Part shown: positions 50,326-60,567 of the stretch, piece by piece
Layout of the letters: the number at the start of each line of letters is the position of its first letter
Numbering within the stretch: position 1 is the first letter of the stretch
Assembly (NCBI GenBank): GCA_016177845.1
Contig: JACOUO010000016.1
Coordinates: 176,928 to 240,927 of the forward strand
Direction of reading: 5' to 3'
Origin: Deltaproteobacteria bacterium
GTDB taxonomy: Bacteria > Desulfobacterota > GWC2-55-46
Length of the DNA stretch: 64,000 nucleotides
The notes under the pieces: generated by a model
What the model saw: the letters and a program-made list of their open reading frames with translations, nothing else
Told to the model about the DNA's origin: nothing
The model's database searches: none
Translations under genes and position numbers: made by a program

Positions 50326-53175
50326 TTATCTTACAGTGCGTATGGCGGGTTTTTTCCTGAGTATCTCTTTGAGGAATTCCCCTGTGTGAGAGCCTTTTAC
50401 CTTTGCGACCTCTTCGGGTGTGCCTGTGGCGATAATCTGCCCGCCACCATCGCCGCCCTCAGGGCCAAGGTCGATAATGTAATCGGCTGATTTAATGACA
50501 TCGAGATTGTGCTCGATGATTACGATTGTATTTCCGGCGTGCCTAAGGCTCATAAGCACATCAAGGAGTTTTTGGATATCTGCAAAGTGAAGCCCTGTGG
50601 TAGGCTCATCGAGTATGTAGATGGTCTTGCCTGTAGCCCTCTTTGAAAGTTCTCTTGAAAGTTTTATCCTCTGGGCTTCTCCGCCTGAGAGGGTAGTTGA
50701 AGGCTGACCTACCTTGATATATCCGAGCCCGACATCCTGCAGGGTCTTAAGCTTTTCTTTGATGGACGGGACATTCTCGAAAAAGCTCAATGCTTCAGTT
50801 ACCGAGAGGTCGAGGCACTCGGAGATGTTCTTGCCTTTGTACCTTATCTCCAGGGTGTCGCGGTTATACCTGTGCCCTTTACAAATATCGCAGGTGACAT
50901 ATACATCAGGCAGGAAGTGCATCTCTACCTTTATAAGCCCGTCACCCTTGCAAGCCTCGCACCTGCCGCCTTTCACATTGAAGCTGAACCTGCCCGGATT
51001 ATAGCCCCGAACCTTTGATTCAGGCAATTGGCTGAAAAGCTCCCTGATGGGAGTAAATAGCCCTGTGTAAGTGGCAGGGTTTGACCTCGGTGTCCTGCCG
51101 ATAGGCGACTGGTCTATATCGATCACCTTGTCAATATTCTCAAGGCCTGTAATTGAAGCGACTTCACCGGCCCTGACCTTTGAATCATAGAATTTCCTTG
51201 CAAGGTTTTTATAAAGCGTATCAACGATAAGCGTGCTCTTGCCTGAGCCTGAAACGCCTGTCACACAGGTTATGAGCCCGATGGGAATCTGCACGCTTAC
51301 ATTTTTTAGGTTATTTGCGTTTACGCCTTTAAGGCCGATAAATCTCTTGTCAGGCGTGCGTCTTTCCCTTGGCACAGGTATTTCAAGCTCGCCTGAAAGG
51401 TATTTGCCTGTAAGGGACTTCGGGTTTTCGATAATCTCTTTGCAGGTGCCTTTTGCAACGACCTCTCCGCCCCAGACGCCTGCGCCCGGCCCCATGTCTA
51501 TGACATAATCCGCTTCCATCATGGTCTCTTCATCGTGCTCTACTACAAGGACCGTGTTGCCCATGTCCCGCAGCCTGCGAAGCGCAGCGAGAAGTCTTCT
51601 GTTATCCCTCTGATGAAGCCCGATTGAAGGCTCATCAAGGATATAGAGGACGCCGACAAGGCTTGAACCTATCTGGGTGGCAAGCCGTATCCTCTGCCCC
51701 TCTCCGCCTGATAAGGTCGAGGCAGCCCTGTCGAGAGAGATGTAGTCAAGCCCGACATGGGCGAGGAAGTTAAGCCTCTCGCCTATCTCTTTAAGTATCC
51801 TTCGGGCAATCTCGACTTCTGACGCGGTGAGCTTTAAAGCCTTGAAAAATACAATGGCCTCTTTTATCGACATCTTTACGATGTCACCGATGGATTTATC
51901 GTGCAATTTTATAAAAAGCGCTTCCTTCTTAAGCCTTGAGCCGTTGCAAAGAGGGCAGGGCTGCGAGTTCATGAACTGCTCAAGGTCAGTCCTGACATCC
52001 TCCGAGTCTGTCTCGTGGTACCTGCGCTCAAGGTTTTTAAGCACGCCCTCAAACGCAGATGTATAGGTGTACTTGCTCCGTTCGCTTTCGTAGTTGAAGT
52101 CTATCTCCTCTTCTGCGCTGCCGTTCAAGACCACATCCCTTATCTTCTCAGGCAGTTTTTTGAAAGGAGTCACCATGCTGAATTTATAGTGTTTGGCGAG
52201 GCTCTCAAGTATGTTGTAGTACCATGCCGATGCCTTTTTTCCGCTGGCCTTGCTCCATGCTGCTATTGCCCCGTTCTCAAGGGACAGATTTTCATCAGGC
52301 ACAACAAGAGCGGGGTCGAAATAAAACTTCTCGCCAAGGCCCTTGCACTCGGCGCATGCCCCGTGCGGGCTGTTGAATGAAAAGGTAGTGGGGTTTATCT
52401 CAGGGTAGCTTATGCCGCAGTTGACGCAGGAGAGCTTCTCATTGAAGAGCAGCTCCTTTACGCCAAGAACATCAACCTTTACAATGCCGCCTGAAAGACG
52501 GGCTGAAGCTTCAAGCGAATCAGTCAGGCGTCTTATGACGCCTTCTTTTATGATGAGGCGGTCTATGACGACATCTATGAAGTGCTTTTTCCTCTTATCA
52601 AGGCTTATGACCTCTTCAAGGTCCTTCATCTCGCCGTCTATCTTTGCCTTTGTGTAGCCGTCCCTGCGAAGGGATTCAAGCTCTTTTTTGTACTCGCCCT
52701 TTCTGCCGCTTACCAGAGGGGATAGGAGGGCGACCTTTGTGCCTTGCGGAAGCTCCATTATCCTGTCAGCCATCTGCTGGATGGTCTGAGATGTAATGGG
52801 CTTGCCGCAGTTATAGCAGTGCGGCTTTCCAATGCGGGCAAAGAGCAGCCTTAGGTAATCGTATATCTCGGTTACAGTGCCTACGGTAGAACGGGGGTTT
52901 CTTGAGGTGGTCTTCTGCTCAATGGAGATGGCAGGCGAAAGCCCCTCGATGGATTCCACATCAGGCTTGTCCATCTGCTCAAGGAACTGCCTTGCATAGA
53001 CCGAGAGGCTTTCGACATAACGCCTCTGGCCTTCGGCATATATGGTGTCAAAGGCAAGGGAGGATTTGCCTGAACCTGAAACACCGGTGATAACTACAAG
53101 CTTATCCCTTGGTATTACAAGGTCGATTGATTTGAGGTTATGTTCCCGCGCGCCTTTTATTACTATCTTGTCCAT
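50326..53175 (-). CDS. uvrA: Excinuclease ABC subunit A
   Basis: A 949-residue ATPase that recognises DNA damage with UvrB. Both ABC modules are present: Walker [16 protein letters not shown] and [15 protein letters not shown]; signatures [12 protein letters not shown] and [12 protein letters not shown]. Zinc fingers: CYNCGKPI with the first module, CVNCG/CAECKG, and [15 protein letters not shown] in the second. Standard length. The ATG at 53175 begins [18 protein letters not shown]. It lies between pdxA upstream and pcrA downstream. Confidence 0.98.
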   Translation of the reverse strand: MDKIVIKGAREHNLKSIDLVIPRDKLVVITGVSGSGKSSLAFDTIYAEGQRRYVESLSVYARQFLEQMDKPDVESIEGLSPAISIEQKTTSRNPRSTVGTVTEIYDYLRLLFARIGKPHCYNCGKPITSQTIQQMADRIMELPQGTKVALLSPLVSGRKGEYKKELESLRRDGYTKAKIDGEMKDLEEVISLDKRKKHFIDVVIDRLIIKEGVIRRLTDSLEASARLSGGIVKVDVLGVKELLFNEKLSCVNCGISYPEINPTTFSFNSPHGACAECKGLGEKFYFDPALVVPDENLSLENGAIAAWSKASGKKASAWYYNILESLAKHYKFSMVTPFKKLPEKIRDVVLNGSAEEEIDFNYESERSKYTYTSAFEGVLKNLERRYHETDSEDVRTDLEQFMNSQPCPLCNGSRLKKEALFIKLHDKSIGDIVKMSIKEAIVFFKALKLTASEVEIARRILKEIGERLNFLAHVGLDYISLDRAASTLSGGEGQRIRLATQIGSSLVGVLYILDEPSIGLHQRDNRRLLAALRRLRDMGNTVLVVEHDEETMMEADYVIDMGPGAGVWGGEVVAKGTCKEIIENPKSLTGKYLSGELEIPVPRERRTPDKRFIGLKGVNANNLKNVSVQIPIGLITCVTGVSGSGKSTLIVDTLYKNLARKFYDSKVRAGEVASITGLENIDKVIDIDQSPIGRTPRSNPATYTGLFTPIRELFSQLPESKVRGYNPGRFSFNVKGGRCEACKGDGLIKVEMHFLPDVYVTCDICKGHRYNRDTLEIRYKGKNISECLDLSVTEALSFFENVPSIKEKLKTLQDVGLGYIKVGQPSTTLSGGEAQRIKLSRELSKRATGKTIYILDEPTTGLHFADIQKLLDVLMSLRHAGNTIVIIEHNLDVIKSADYIIDLGPEGGDGGGQIIATGTPEEVAKVKGSHTGEFLKEILRKKPAIRTVR

Positions 53176-53258
53176 TGTTTCTCTTGGGGCATTTAAAGCA
53201 ATTAAAGCAACCCCGTTTCCAGGATTGCTTTAATAAACAATATGCTTATTATAGTATT

Positions 53259-54218
53259 TTACTTCTTCTTTTTTGCCATTTCCACTGCCATCTCAATTGC
53301 CGAGATGAGGCTCTCTGTTGAGGCTATGCCCTTCCATGCGATATCATATGCTGTCCCGTGGTCAACAGAGGTCCTTATTATCGGAAGACCGAAGGTGGCG
53401 TTTACCCCGTCCTCAAAATGCATCAGCTTAAGAGGCCCGAGCCCCTGGTCGTGGTACATGGCTATGACGCAGTCAAATTCCTTCTTCCTGACTGTCCTGT
53501 AAAAGACAGTGTCAGGGGGAAGGGGGCCTATTGCGTTAATGCCAAGCGACTTTGCCTTTTTAATTGCAGGCTCTATTATCTTTTTCTCTTCATCTCCGAA
53601 GAGCCCGCCTTCACCTGCGTGGGGGTTTAGGCCGCATACCGCAATGCGCGGCTTTTTAAAGCCGAAATATTTTTTGAATGTCTCATCCGTTATCTTTATG
53701 GTCTTGAGCACCGCTTCTCTGGTGATAAGTTTCGGCACATCCTTGATGGCTTCATGTATGGTTACAAGGATGACCTTAAGGTCTTTGCCGCCAAGCATCA
53801 TTGAGAAGTCTTTGGTGTTCGTAAGGTGCGCTATGAACTCTGTATGGCCGGGGAATTTGAAGCCTGCAAGCTTTGCGGCTTCCTTGCTTATCGGGGCAGT
53901 GACAATCGCCTCAACATCGCCCATAGCCGCCATATAGACCGCTTCTTCGATATAGGTTATCATTGCCGCGCCCGATTCCTTGTTGGGCTTTCCGGGCTTT
54001 AATTTCCTTACATCAAGCTCAGAGGCGTTTACGATTGAATCAGGGCTGAGCCGCTTTATCCTGAGCTTATCCGCCAGAGAATTAAGAAGTCCTTCATCTC
54101 CGATTACCAGCGGCTCGCAGATGCTTAAGACCTTTTTGCTCTGCAGCGCCTTGAGTATTATTTCAGGGCCGACACCGACAGGGTCGCCCATTGTGACAGC
54201 TATATTAGGCTTTGCCAT
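53259..54218 (-). CDS. pdxA: 4-hydroxythreonine-4-phosphate dehydrogenase
   Basis: A 319-residue enzyme of pyridoxal-5'-phosphate synthesis (DXP-dependent route), oxidising 4-phosphohydroxythreonine with NAD. Landmarks: VTMGDPVGVGPEII, FPGHTEFIAHL (metal His), GLNPHAGEGGLFGDEE and AMYHDQGLGPLKLM with the metal-binding His. Ends AVEMAKKKK. The ATG at 54218 has AAAGGAAAAT. The clustering with surA-like genes resembles the surA-pdxA order known in enteric bacteria. Confidence 0.95.
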   Translation of the reverse strand: MAKPNIAVTMGDPVGVGPEIILKALQSKKVLSICEPLVIGDEGLLNSLADKLRIKRLSPDSIVNASELDVRKLKPGKPNKESGAAMITYIEEAVYMAAMGDVEAIVTAPISKEAAKLAGFKFPGHTEFIAHLTNTKDFSMMLGGKDLKVILVTIHEAIKDVPKLITREAVLKTIKITDETFKKYFGFKKPRIAVCGLNPHAGEGGLFGDEEKKIIEPAIKKAKSLGINAIGPLPPDTVFYRTVRKKEFDCVIAMYHDQGLGPLKLMHFEDGVNATFGLPIIRTSVDHGTAYDIAWKGIASTESLISAIEMAVEMAKKKK

Positions 54219-54245
54219 ATTTTCCTTTAGGTTGTTCGTGAATGA

Positions 54246-55220
54246 TTAAAGCCTTATCTCTATGTGGGCAACTTTTTTTACTTCGGCAAGCCAGTATGTG
54301 AACCTGTCATCCATAGCTTTTTTGTAGAGTTTATCCTGTATCAGGCCCTTGACCTCAGGCAGGGGCCTTGGCGCAGGCTCAAGCTTATCTATAAGCTGGA
54401 TAAAGTAAACGCCCTCGGGCGCGTTGATGGGCTTGCTTATCTCATTCGGTTTTAATTTAAGAGCGGCAGCTTCCAGTGTCTCAGATATCTCTCCTGATGA
54501 CACATAGCCCATGTCTCCGCCAAGGGAGGCTGCGGGGCCGTCTGAATAGCTGCTGGCGAGCTGTCTGAAGTCCTCGCCTTTATTGATGCCGTCCTGCACT
54601 GTCTTAAGCTTCTGCCTGAAAGCTTCCTTGTTCTCATTCGGTATGAAGATAAGGTTTATCCTGAAAGATGCCGGAGCATAGAACTCGTCAAGATGGCTCC
54701 TGTAGTAATCCTCTATATCTTCCTGCAGTATGCTTATCTTTGAGCGGAATTCCTTGTTTATGAATTTTACCTGCCGTATCTGCTCTTTTAATTGCTCTCT
54801 GTATTCCCTGTATGTGAGCCCGCTCTGGGCAAGGGCAAGCAGCAGGCTTTCCTGCGTAAAGTTGTTCTGCCTTTTTATGTCCTCTACGGCGTTGTCTATC
54901 TCCCTTTCGCTGATATCGATGCCTGCCTTGTCAGCGGCCTGTTTTACAAGTTTCTGCTCAATGAGGCTCTCAAGCATGGCGCTCTTTATCGCATCTGCCT
55001 TTTTAGGGTCCTTCTTTGCCTCGGGGGAAGCCTTGTCAAGGGCCATCGCGGTAGACGCGTTAAGCTCTGAAAGGGTGATGATGCTGTCATTTATTATTGC
55101 TACTATCTTATCGACCGTCTCGGCAAATGAAATGATGGGAAGGGCAAATACAAAAGCAAAGACCAGCGGGAGGGCTTTTTTTAAGCAATTCATTTTTTTA
55201 AATTTTCTCTTTCCTGTCAC
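54246..55220 (-). CDS. surA: SurA-like periplasmic peptidyl-prolyl isomerase/chaperone
   Basis: A 324-residue exported protein. The SurA_N helical domain (DKIVAIINDSIITLSELNA, LLEQKLVKQAADKAG, INKEFRSKISILQEDIEDYYRS) is followed by a parvulin domain with ASSYSDGPAASLGGDMGYV and GVYFIQLIDK. It guides outer-membrane proteins across the periplasm. The start is a GTG at 55220, overlapping the upstream stop by 4 bases (GTGA); an ATG at 55193 right before the signal peptide (MNCLKKALPLVFAFVF) is also good. It precedes pdxA, as in the enteric surA-pdxA arrangement. Confidence 0.88.
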   Translation of the reverse strand: MTGKRKFKKMNCLKKALPLVFAFVFALPIISFAETVDKIVAIINDSIITLSELNASTAMALDKASPEAKKDPKKADAIKSAMLESLIEQKLVKQAADKAGIDISEREIDNAVEDIKRQNNFTQESLLLALAQSGLTYREYREQLKEQIRQVKFINKEFRSKISILQEDIEDYYRSHLDEFYAPASFRINLIFIPNENKEAFRQKLKTVQDGINKGEDFRQLASSYSDGPAASLGGDMGYVSSGEISETLEAAALKLKPNEISKPINAPEGVYFIQLIDKLEPAPRPLPEVKGLIQDKLYKKAMDDRFTYWLAEVKKVAHIEIRL

Positions 55221-56158
55221 AGCAGTTCCTCCCTTACTTCTATAACGGCCCTCTCTTTTTGAGAGGTGATCCAGTTATTCAGCGCCTTATCCTTTTCATC
55301 AAGGCGGAGCTTCTCCATTATCTTGCCTTTTACTTCGTTGAATTTAAGCCTGCCGCCTTTTCTGTGGGCCTCAAGCAGGAAGATGTGGTATCCGTAATCT
55401 GTCTTTATGACAGGGCTTATCGCATTGGGCTTGAGCATGAAGACAACATCCTCAAACTCCTGCGGCATATCGCCCCTGCCGAAATACCCAAGGTCGCCCC
55501 CGTTTTTAGCGTCAGGGCTTAAGGAGTTCTGCCTTGCCACCTCGGCGAAGTTTGAGGGGGTGAGCGTGGCCCGGAGCTTTTTGGCCTGTTCCTCTGAGCT
55601 TACTACTATCATCCTTGCCTTGGCCTGTTCGTCAGCCTCAAACTCTTTTATGTGCGTCTGATAGTATTTTTTTGCCTGCTGTTCGGTAGGCCCTTTTTTA
55701 TCGGTTAGTTTATCTACTATCTTTTTTATCAGGAGCTTTCTTTTTATCTCTTCCTTCCAGTTCTCAAGGCTGCCGTACCTTTCGGTTACCGCGTCTTTGA
55801 AGTCCTGGTCCCCGTATTCCTTTTTAAGCCCATTAACCTCGGCTGAAAGCTCGGCCTCGCTTACAGACAACCCGGTTTTTTCAGCCTCTCCCATGAGAAG
55901 TTCTTCTTCTATGAGCTGGTTTATGAGGTCTCTTTTAAGCTCCAGGGTCTCCTGTTCCTTGGCTGCCCCGCGGCCTGAGGGTAAGAGGCGCTTCAAGGCG
56001 GATTGGTACTGGCCTACGGTAACGGTTCGGTCATTCACCTTTACAATGGCCTGCTTTGACTCCTTCTCAGGGCTTGAGCAGCCAATAAAGGCAAGTGCGG
56101 CAAGAGCCAGGCCAAACCTAATCAGCCGGTCTTTTTTCAGGGTCCTGTTTATCATCAT
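55217..56158 (-). CDS. Parvulin-type peptidyl-prolyl isomerase lipoprotein
   Basis: A 313-residue lipoprotein; lipobox FIGC (Cys about residue 27). SurA_N-like region (QSALKRLLPSGRGAAKEQE, LINQLIEEELLMGEAEKTG) and a complete parvulin domain (KARMIVVSSEEQAKKLRATL, ARQNSLSPDAKNGGDLGYF, VIKTDYGYHIFLLEAHR). It lies between mfd and the SurA-like gene, overlapping the latter's start. PrsA-like folding helper at the inner or outer membrane. Confidence 0.88.
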   Translation of the reverse strand: MMINRTLKKDRLIRFGLALAALAFIGCSSPEKESKQAIVKVNDRTVTVGQYQSALKRLLPSGRGAAKEQETLELKRDLINQLIEEELLMGEAEKTGLSVSEAELSAEVNGLKKEYGDQDFKDAVTERYGSLENWKEEIKRKLLIKKIVDKLTDKKGPTEQQAKKYYQTHIKEFEADEQAKARMIVVSSEEQAKKLRATLTPSNFAEVARQNSLSPDAKNGGDLGYFGRGDMPQEFEDVVFMLKPNAISPVIKTDYGYHIFLLEAHRKGGRLKFNEVKGKIMEKLRLDEKDKALNNWITSQKERAVIEVREELL

Positions 56159-56213
56159 TTATAAGTCGCGGCAATATCCCTAAACGGGCATTGCCGCAGA
56201 TTTTGTAACTATA

Positions 56214-59200
56214 TCACCCCTTTAGAAACTCTTTCAATATATATCTGGACTCTTCAATGGGGTTGGTGTCCTGCTGCATATAGACGATGAACTGCGAATC
56301 AGGGGTTATCCTGTAATGCCTTGGCTCTTCCTTCATAAGCTTAAGCGCCTTTGCGGATATCTTTTTGCCAAGCTCGCTGTCCCCAAGGTGCTCAAATGTG
56401 AAATATAACCTTGTGCCCCTTTGCGTGAGTTCGCGCGCCTTAAGCCTCTTCAGGAGAAGCTTTAGCCCTACTACTTCTATGAAGTTTTTAAGGAGCGCAG
56501 GGATTTCCCCGTACCTGTCTATAAGCTCCTCTTCTGTCTCATGTATCTCGGCCTCTGAATTTATGGAGGCAAGTCTCTTGTAGAAGCTCAGCCTGTGCCT
56601 TGTATCAGGTATATACTCCTCAGGTATGTACTGGGATACCTTAAGGTTTATCTCAGGCTCAATATCCTCTTCCACCTCTTCGCCCCTTAAGTTCCTTACA
56701 GCCTCTTCAAGAAGCTGGGTGTACATGTCAAACCCGACTTCAGCTATCTGGCCTGATTGGGCAGTGCCGAGTAGCTCGCCAGCGCCTCTTATCTCAAGGT
56801 CGTATGAGGCTATCTTAAAGCCTGAGCCGGGGTCGCTCAGCTCCTGAATAACTTCTATGCGTTTCCTTGCGTCATCAGTAAGCTCGTTTATGCTCGGACA
56901 GATGCAATAGGCGTATGCCCTGTGCTTGCTCCTGCCTACCCGTCCCCTTAACTGATAAAGCTCGGCAAGTCCGAACCTGTCAGCCCTGTTTATGATAATG
57001 GTATTGGCTGTAGGTATATCAAGGCCTGATTCGATTATGGCGGTAGAGAGCAGGATATCGAAATCCTTATTTATAAAGCCAAGCATCTTTTTCTCAAGTT
57101 CGTGCTCATTCATCTGGCCGTGGGCAACGGCTATGCGGGCCCTTGGCATAATCCTTCTGAGGAACTCGTCAATCGCCCCCATTGATTGAATCCTGTTATG
57201 GACGAAAAATACCTGCCCGCCCCTGTTAAGCTCCCTCTCTATTGCCTCCGTTATCGTTGGCTCATCAAAGCGGGTCACATAGGTCTTTATGGCAAGCCTG
57301 TCCTCTGGAGGAGTGTTGATGATGGAAAGCTCCCTTATGCTTGCAAGCGACATGTGGAGCGTCCTTGGGATAGGTGTAGCCGTAAGCGTAAGCACATCGA
57401 CCTTTTTGCGGAGCTGTTTCAGCTTCTCTTTATGCGCTACTCCAAACCTGTGCTCCTCATCTATGACAATAAGCCCAAGGTCTTTAAACTCTATATCCTT
57501 TGAAAGAAGCCTGTGCGTGCCGATAATGATATCGACCTTGCCTTCGCCAAGCCTCTTTACGACATCTTTCTGCTCTTTCGGGCTTCTGAACCTGCTTAAG
57601 ACCTCTACTACCACAGGGTACGAAGCAAGCCTCTTGGAAAATGTGCGGAAGTGCTGCTGGGCAAGGACAGTTGTAGGAACAAGGACAGCGACCTGTTTTT
57701 TATCCAGCACAGCCTTGAAAGCTGCCCTTATGGCAACTTCGGTCTTGCCGTAGCCCACATCTCCGCACACGAGCCTGTCCATTGGGCGGGCCTCTTCCAT
57801 ATCCTTTAAAGTCTCTTCTATCGCCCTTGCCTGGTCAGGGGTCTCTTCATACTCAAACCCTGCCTCAAACTCATGGAAAAGCCTATCAGGGGGAGAGAAG
57901 GCAAAGCCTTCGGCAACTTCCCTTTCAGCGTAGAGCTTAAGGAGCTCTCCGGCAAGCTTCTCAACAGCCTGCTTGACTTTTTTCTTTGTCTTTTCCCAGC
58001 CCGGGCCTCCGAGCTTGTCAAGCTCAGGGGCTCTTCCTTCAAGGCCGTGATACTTGCTTACAAGGTCCATCCTTGATACAGGGACATAGAGCTTGTCTCC
58101 GCCCCTGTATTCAAGTAAAAGGAATTCGTTCTCAACATTATCTATATTAAGTCTTTTAAGTCCTTTATATAATCCTATTCCGTGGAGCTTGTGGACAGTG
58201 TAATCTCCGTTTGCAAGGTCCTGAAGCTGGGTAAGGAAGGCGTCAAGCTTTTTGGATGGAGGCGCCCTTCTCTTTACCCTCTCCCCGAAGACCTCTTCTT
58301 CGGAAATGATAACAAGCAACTCAACAGGGAACCTGAAGCCGGATGAGAGCGAGCCTGTCACTATGGCAAACCCGCTTCCTGAACTTTCAAGTATTTCCTG
58401 GCTTTTGAGTATCTTTGGATTGAAGCCGTATCCTTCGAGAAGCTCTTTTGTCCTTTCGGCCGGTCCCTTGTTATGGGCTGTCAGATAGACCCGTTGGCCT
58501 TCGCCAGTCCACTGCCTGACCCTGTCCGCAAGCGGGGTTAAAAGCTCTTCCCCTTTTCGTAAGGATATCTCCTGCCGTAAGTCTATGTTGGACTCGGTTG
58601 ATACCTCCGCGCCTGAACCCCTGAGCGCCTCGAAATTTATTATGGGAAAATTCTTAAGAAGGGCTCGTGTCTCATCAGAGCCAAGGTAAAGGTCTCCCGG
58701 GGCTACAAAGAACTTCTTTTTTGAGATAAAAACCTGTACCGATGACCTTACCTCAGTGCTGAATTTATCAAGTGCGGGGCTTACCAGCTCAGGCTCGATT
58801 ATGGTGATAAGGGAGTCCTGTTGAAGGTAATCAAAGATGGTATCGAGCTTGTCGTAGAATAAAGGCAGTAGGGCGTCCATGCCTATTATTGAGCCTTCGC
58901 GTATTTTGTCGGAAAGCGGCTCCCATGCATCCCTGTTGATTCCGAGTATATCCGCCCTCTCCATGAGTTTTTCTCTCGCGTCGAAGCGGGAGGTCTTGGC
59001 AAGGGTTGTCTCCCTTGCAGGCAGTATTCTGGCTTCATCAAGCTCTTTTAAAGACCTCTGGGATGAGATGTCAAAGGTGCGGATGGACTCGACCTCATCG
59101 CCGAAAAATTCTATCCTCAAAGGCAAATCGTGCATCGGAGGAAAGATATCGAGTATCCCTCCACGGATGCTCATCTCCCCGCGCTCTTCCACCATCGACA

Positions 59201-59693
59201 TCCTAAGGTAGCCTATCTCCTGAAGTTTTAGAATCAGCTCATCCCTTTGATATTCCACATCTTTTTTTATGTCAATGAGCTTTGAGCCGAGCGAGTCCTT
59301 CGGCATGACCTTTTGCATCAGGTTTGCGGCTGAGGTTATGGTGATAAAGGGCCTTTGCTTAAGGAGGTTGAAAAGGAGCTCCATCCTTGCTGACTGGATC
59401 TCCTGATGCGCGGGCTGTTGCTCAAAGGGTAGCACCTCAGGGCAGGGATATAGGAATACATCTTCCGGCTTAAGGAAGAACTTAATGTCGTCCGCAAAGT
59501 CCTCGGCAGACTCCTGATCAGGCAAAATGGCCAATATCGGCTTACGCAGGCTATTAAATGCGCTTGCGAGCAGATATGCCTTTGAAGAGCCGAAAAGGCC
59601 AGTAAGAGTAAACTCAGAGCCCGGCTTAAGGGCTGAGATATGCTCTGAGGCGACCTTCAGCGAATATGTTTTTTTCTCAGTAAATGTCGACAT
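56214..59693 (-). CDS. mfd: Transcription-repair coupling factor Mfd
   Basis: A 1159-residue SF2 translocase that removes stalled RNA polymerase and recruits UvrA. N-terminal UvrB-like region (RGGILDIFPP), RNA polymerase-interacting domain (YTVHKLHGIGLYKGLKRL), helicase motifs: I CGDVGYGKTEVAIRAAFKA, Ia VLVPTTVLAQQHF, II VIDEEHRFGV, III LTATPIPRTL, V IESGLDIPTANTIII and VI YQLRGRVGRSKHRAYAY, with the TRCF C-terminal domain. First gene of the minus-strand block mfd, parvulin, surA, pdxA, uvrA, pcrA. Confidence 0.97.
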   Translation of the reverse strand: MSTFTEKKTYSLKVASEHISALKPGSEFTLTGLFGSSKAYLLASAFNSLRKPILAILPDQESAEDFADDIKFFLKPEDVFLYPCPEVLPFEQQPAHQEIQSARMELLFNLLKQRPFITITSAANLMQKVMPKDSLGSKLIDIKKDVEYQRDELILKLQEIGYLRMSMVEERGEMSIRGGILDIFPPMHDLPLRIEFFGDEVESIRTFDISSQRSLKELDEARILPARETTLAKTSRFDAREKLMERADILGINRDAWEPLSDKIREGSIIGMDALLPLFYDKLDTIFDYLQQDSLITIIEPELVSPALDKFSTEVRSSVQVFISKKKFFVAPGDLYLGSDETRALLKNFPIINFEALRGSGAEVSTESNIDLRQEISLRKGEELLTPLADRVRQWTGEGQRVYLTAHNKGPAERTKELLEGYGFNPKILKSQEILESSGSGFAIVTGSLSSGFRFPVELLVIISEEEVFGERVKRRAPPSKKLDAFLTQLQDLANGDYTVHKLHGIGLYKGLKRLNIDNVENEFLLLEYRGGDKLYVPVSRMDLVSKYHGLEGRAPELDKLGGPGWEKTKKKVKQAVEKLAGELLKLYAEREVAEGFAFSPPDRLFHEFEAGFEYEETPDQARAIEETLKDMEEARPMDRLVCGDVGYGKTEVAIRAAFKAVLDKKQVAVLVPTTVLAQQHFRTFSKRLASYPVVVEVLSRFRSPKEQKDVVKRLGEGKVDIIIGTHRLLSKDIEFKDLGLIVIDEEHRFGVAHKEKLKQLRKKVDVLTLTATPIPRTLHMSLASIRELSIINTPPEDRLAIKTYVTRFDEPTITEAIERELNRGGQVFFVHNRIQSMGAIDEFLRRIMPRARIAVAHGQMNEHELEKKMLGFINKDFDILLSTAIIESGLDIPTANTIIINRADRFGLAELYQLRGRVGRSKHRAYAYCICPSINELTDDARKRIEVIQELSDPGSGFKIASYDLEIRGAGELLGTAQSGQIAEVGFDMYTQLLEEAVRNLRGEEVEEDIEPEINLKVSQYIPEEYIPDTRHRLSFYKRLASINSEAEIHETEEELIDRYGEIPALLKNFIEVVGLKLLLKRLKARELTQRGTRLYFTFEHLGDSELGKKISAKALKLMKEEPRHYRITPDSQFIVYMQQDTNPIEESRYILKEFLKG

Positions 59694-59841
59694 TTCAGTA
59701 TGTTATATGAATTTGAACAGAAGAATGCGGTAACGAAAAATTATAGCATAGATGAGGGGTGGGAAAAAAGAAGATTGGTCGATTCTTTTAAATGAGGATT
59801 TTCTTCAAAAATTATTTTTTCTGAGAAACAAAATTCTTGAC

Positions 59842-59869
59842 TTGAGTTTATTAAAAATATTAGTATAAT
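59842..59869 (+). promoter_or_regulatory. Promoter of tRNA-Asn
   Basis: TTGAGT at 59842-59847, 16-base spacer, TATAAT at 59864-59869; a CCGGGTTGAGCCGG hairpin lies in the short leader before the tRNA. Confidence 0.65.
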
Positions 59870-59919
59870 TGCTTGAATATTTTTCCGGGTTGAGCCGGAA
59901 AGGCCTTAAAACCAAATAT

Positions 59920-59995
59920 TCCCAGGTAGCTCAGCCGGCAGAGCAAGTGGCTGTTAACCACTGGGTCGGGGGTTCGAATCCCTCCCTGGGAGCCA
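59920..59995 (+). tRNA. tRNA-Asn (GUU)
   Basis: TCCCAGGTAGCTCAGCCGGC, anticodon stem-loop GTGGCTGTTAACCAC (GUU), T-arm GGGGGTTCGAATCCCT, acceptor CCTGGGA and encoded CCA. Its 3' 17 bases are repeated at 60154-60170 and 62448-62464, so it is the probable target of an integration. Confidence 0.95.
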
Positions 59996-60037
59996 AGATT
60001 ATAAAAAGGGGACTTGCGTAAGCGAGTCCCCTTTTTT
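59979..60037 (+). repeat. attL-like direct repeat: tRNA-Asn 3' end plus terminator
   Basis: TCCCTCCCTGGGAGCCA followed by the ATTATAAAAAGGGGAC hairpin. The same order, nearly identical, recurs at 62448-62503. The two flank about 2.4 kb containing degraded genes. Confidence 0.75.
60003..60037 (+). terminator. tRNA-Asn terminator
   Basis: AAAAAGGGGACTTGC and GCGAGTCCCCTTTTTT form a stem with a GTAA loop and T-run directly after the tRNA. Confidence 0.85.
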
Positions 60038-60062
60038 AATTTATGCCATGGTTGGGTTCGAA

Positions 60063-60153
60063 CCCCCGAAGGGGGTCGACAATTTTGCAGGAGAGCAAAA
60101 TTGGACTTGCGGAGCAAGCCCGAAGGGCTGAGGCCATGGATGGCCGAAGTCAA
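60063..60153 (+). repeat. Hairpin-rich palindromic element between tRNA T-arm halves
   Basis: Starts after GGGTTCGAA and ends before AATCCCTCCC, as if inserted in the T-loop of a copied tRNA 3' half. It holds hairpins CCCCCGAAGGGGG (60063-60075), CAATTTTGC/GCAAAATTG (60080-60103), CTTGC/GCAAG (60106-60118) and GGCCATGGATGGCC (60132-60145). Confidence 0.65.
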
Positions 60154-60170
60154 TCCCTCCCTGGGAGCCA
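60154..60170 (+). repeat. Internal copy of the tRNA-Asn 3' end
   Basis: TCCCTCCCTGGGAGCCA, identical to the last 17 bases of tRNA-Asn including CCA. A different terminator follows at 60177-60209. Confidence 0.85.
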
Positions 60171-60176
60171 GACTGG

Positions 60177-60209
60177 AAAGGGGTTACGACATATGTCGTA
60201 ACCCCTTTT
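60177..60209. terminator. Palindromic terminator after internal tRNA 3' copy
   Basis: AAAGGGGTTACGAC, ATAT loop, GTCGTAACCCCTTTT: a perfect stem with T-rich end. From here to 60451 I see no gene. Confidence 0.75.
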
Positions 60210-60451
60210 ATTTTTAAGGGAAAAATCGTTCATAAGTGGCTTTTTGTTTAACGCCTGGAAGTCGGATTTCCCGGTATACGAACCCTTGGCTAAAACTTTT
60301 CTCTAAAAACTCGTCTCGGCCAGAATCGCGTAGTCTCTTCAAGACCACATCAGTTCGGGAGGGGGCTGAATAATTTTCGTCTTATTCCCTTTTAAAAACT
60401 GAGAGATGCAAAATCCGGGGTAGAAGGAATACACTATTAAGGTATAAGCCT

Positions 60452-60480
60452 TTGTATATTCGGTCCTGGCTTGCTATAAT
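60452..60480 (+). promoter_or_regulatory. Promoter of the 60568-61281 gene
   Basis: TTGTAT at 60452-60457, 17 bases, perfect TATAAT at 60475-60480. The 87-base leader contains a GCACGATAATCGTGC hairpin just before the ribosome site. Confidence 0.65.
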
Positions 60481-60567
60481 CGGGAGCGGTACAAACTAAA
60501 CTTCGGCTCATGGGATAAAAGCAAGACTATGCTATTGCACGATAATCGTGCCAAATGGAGCTTTTGA

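Noticed and set aside
59860..60153. Minus-strand ORF of 97 codons over tRNA-Asn and the palindromic element
   Set aside because: It is a read-through of the tRNA and hairpin DNA in antisense; such ORFs are a common tRNA artefact.
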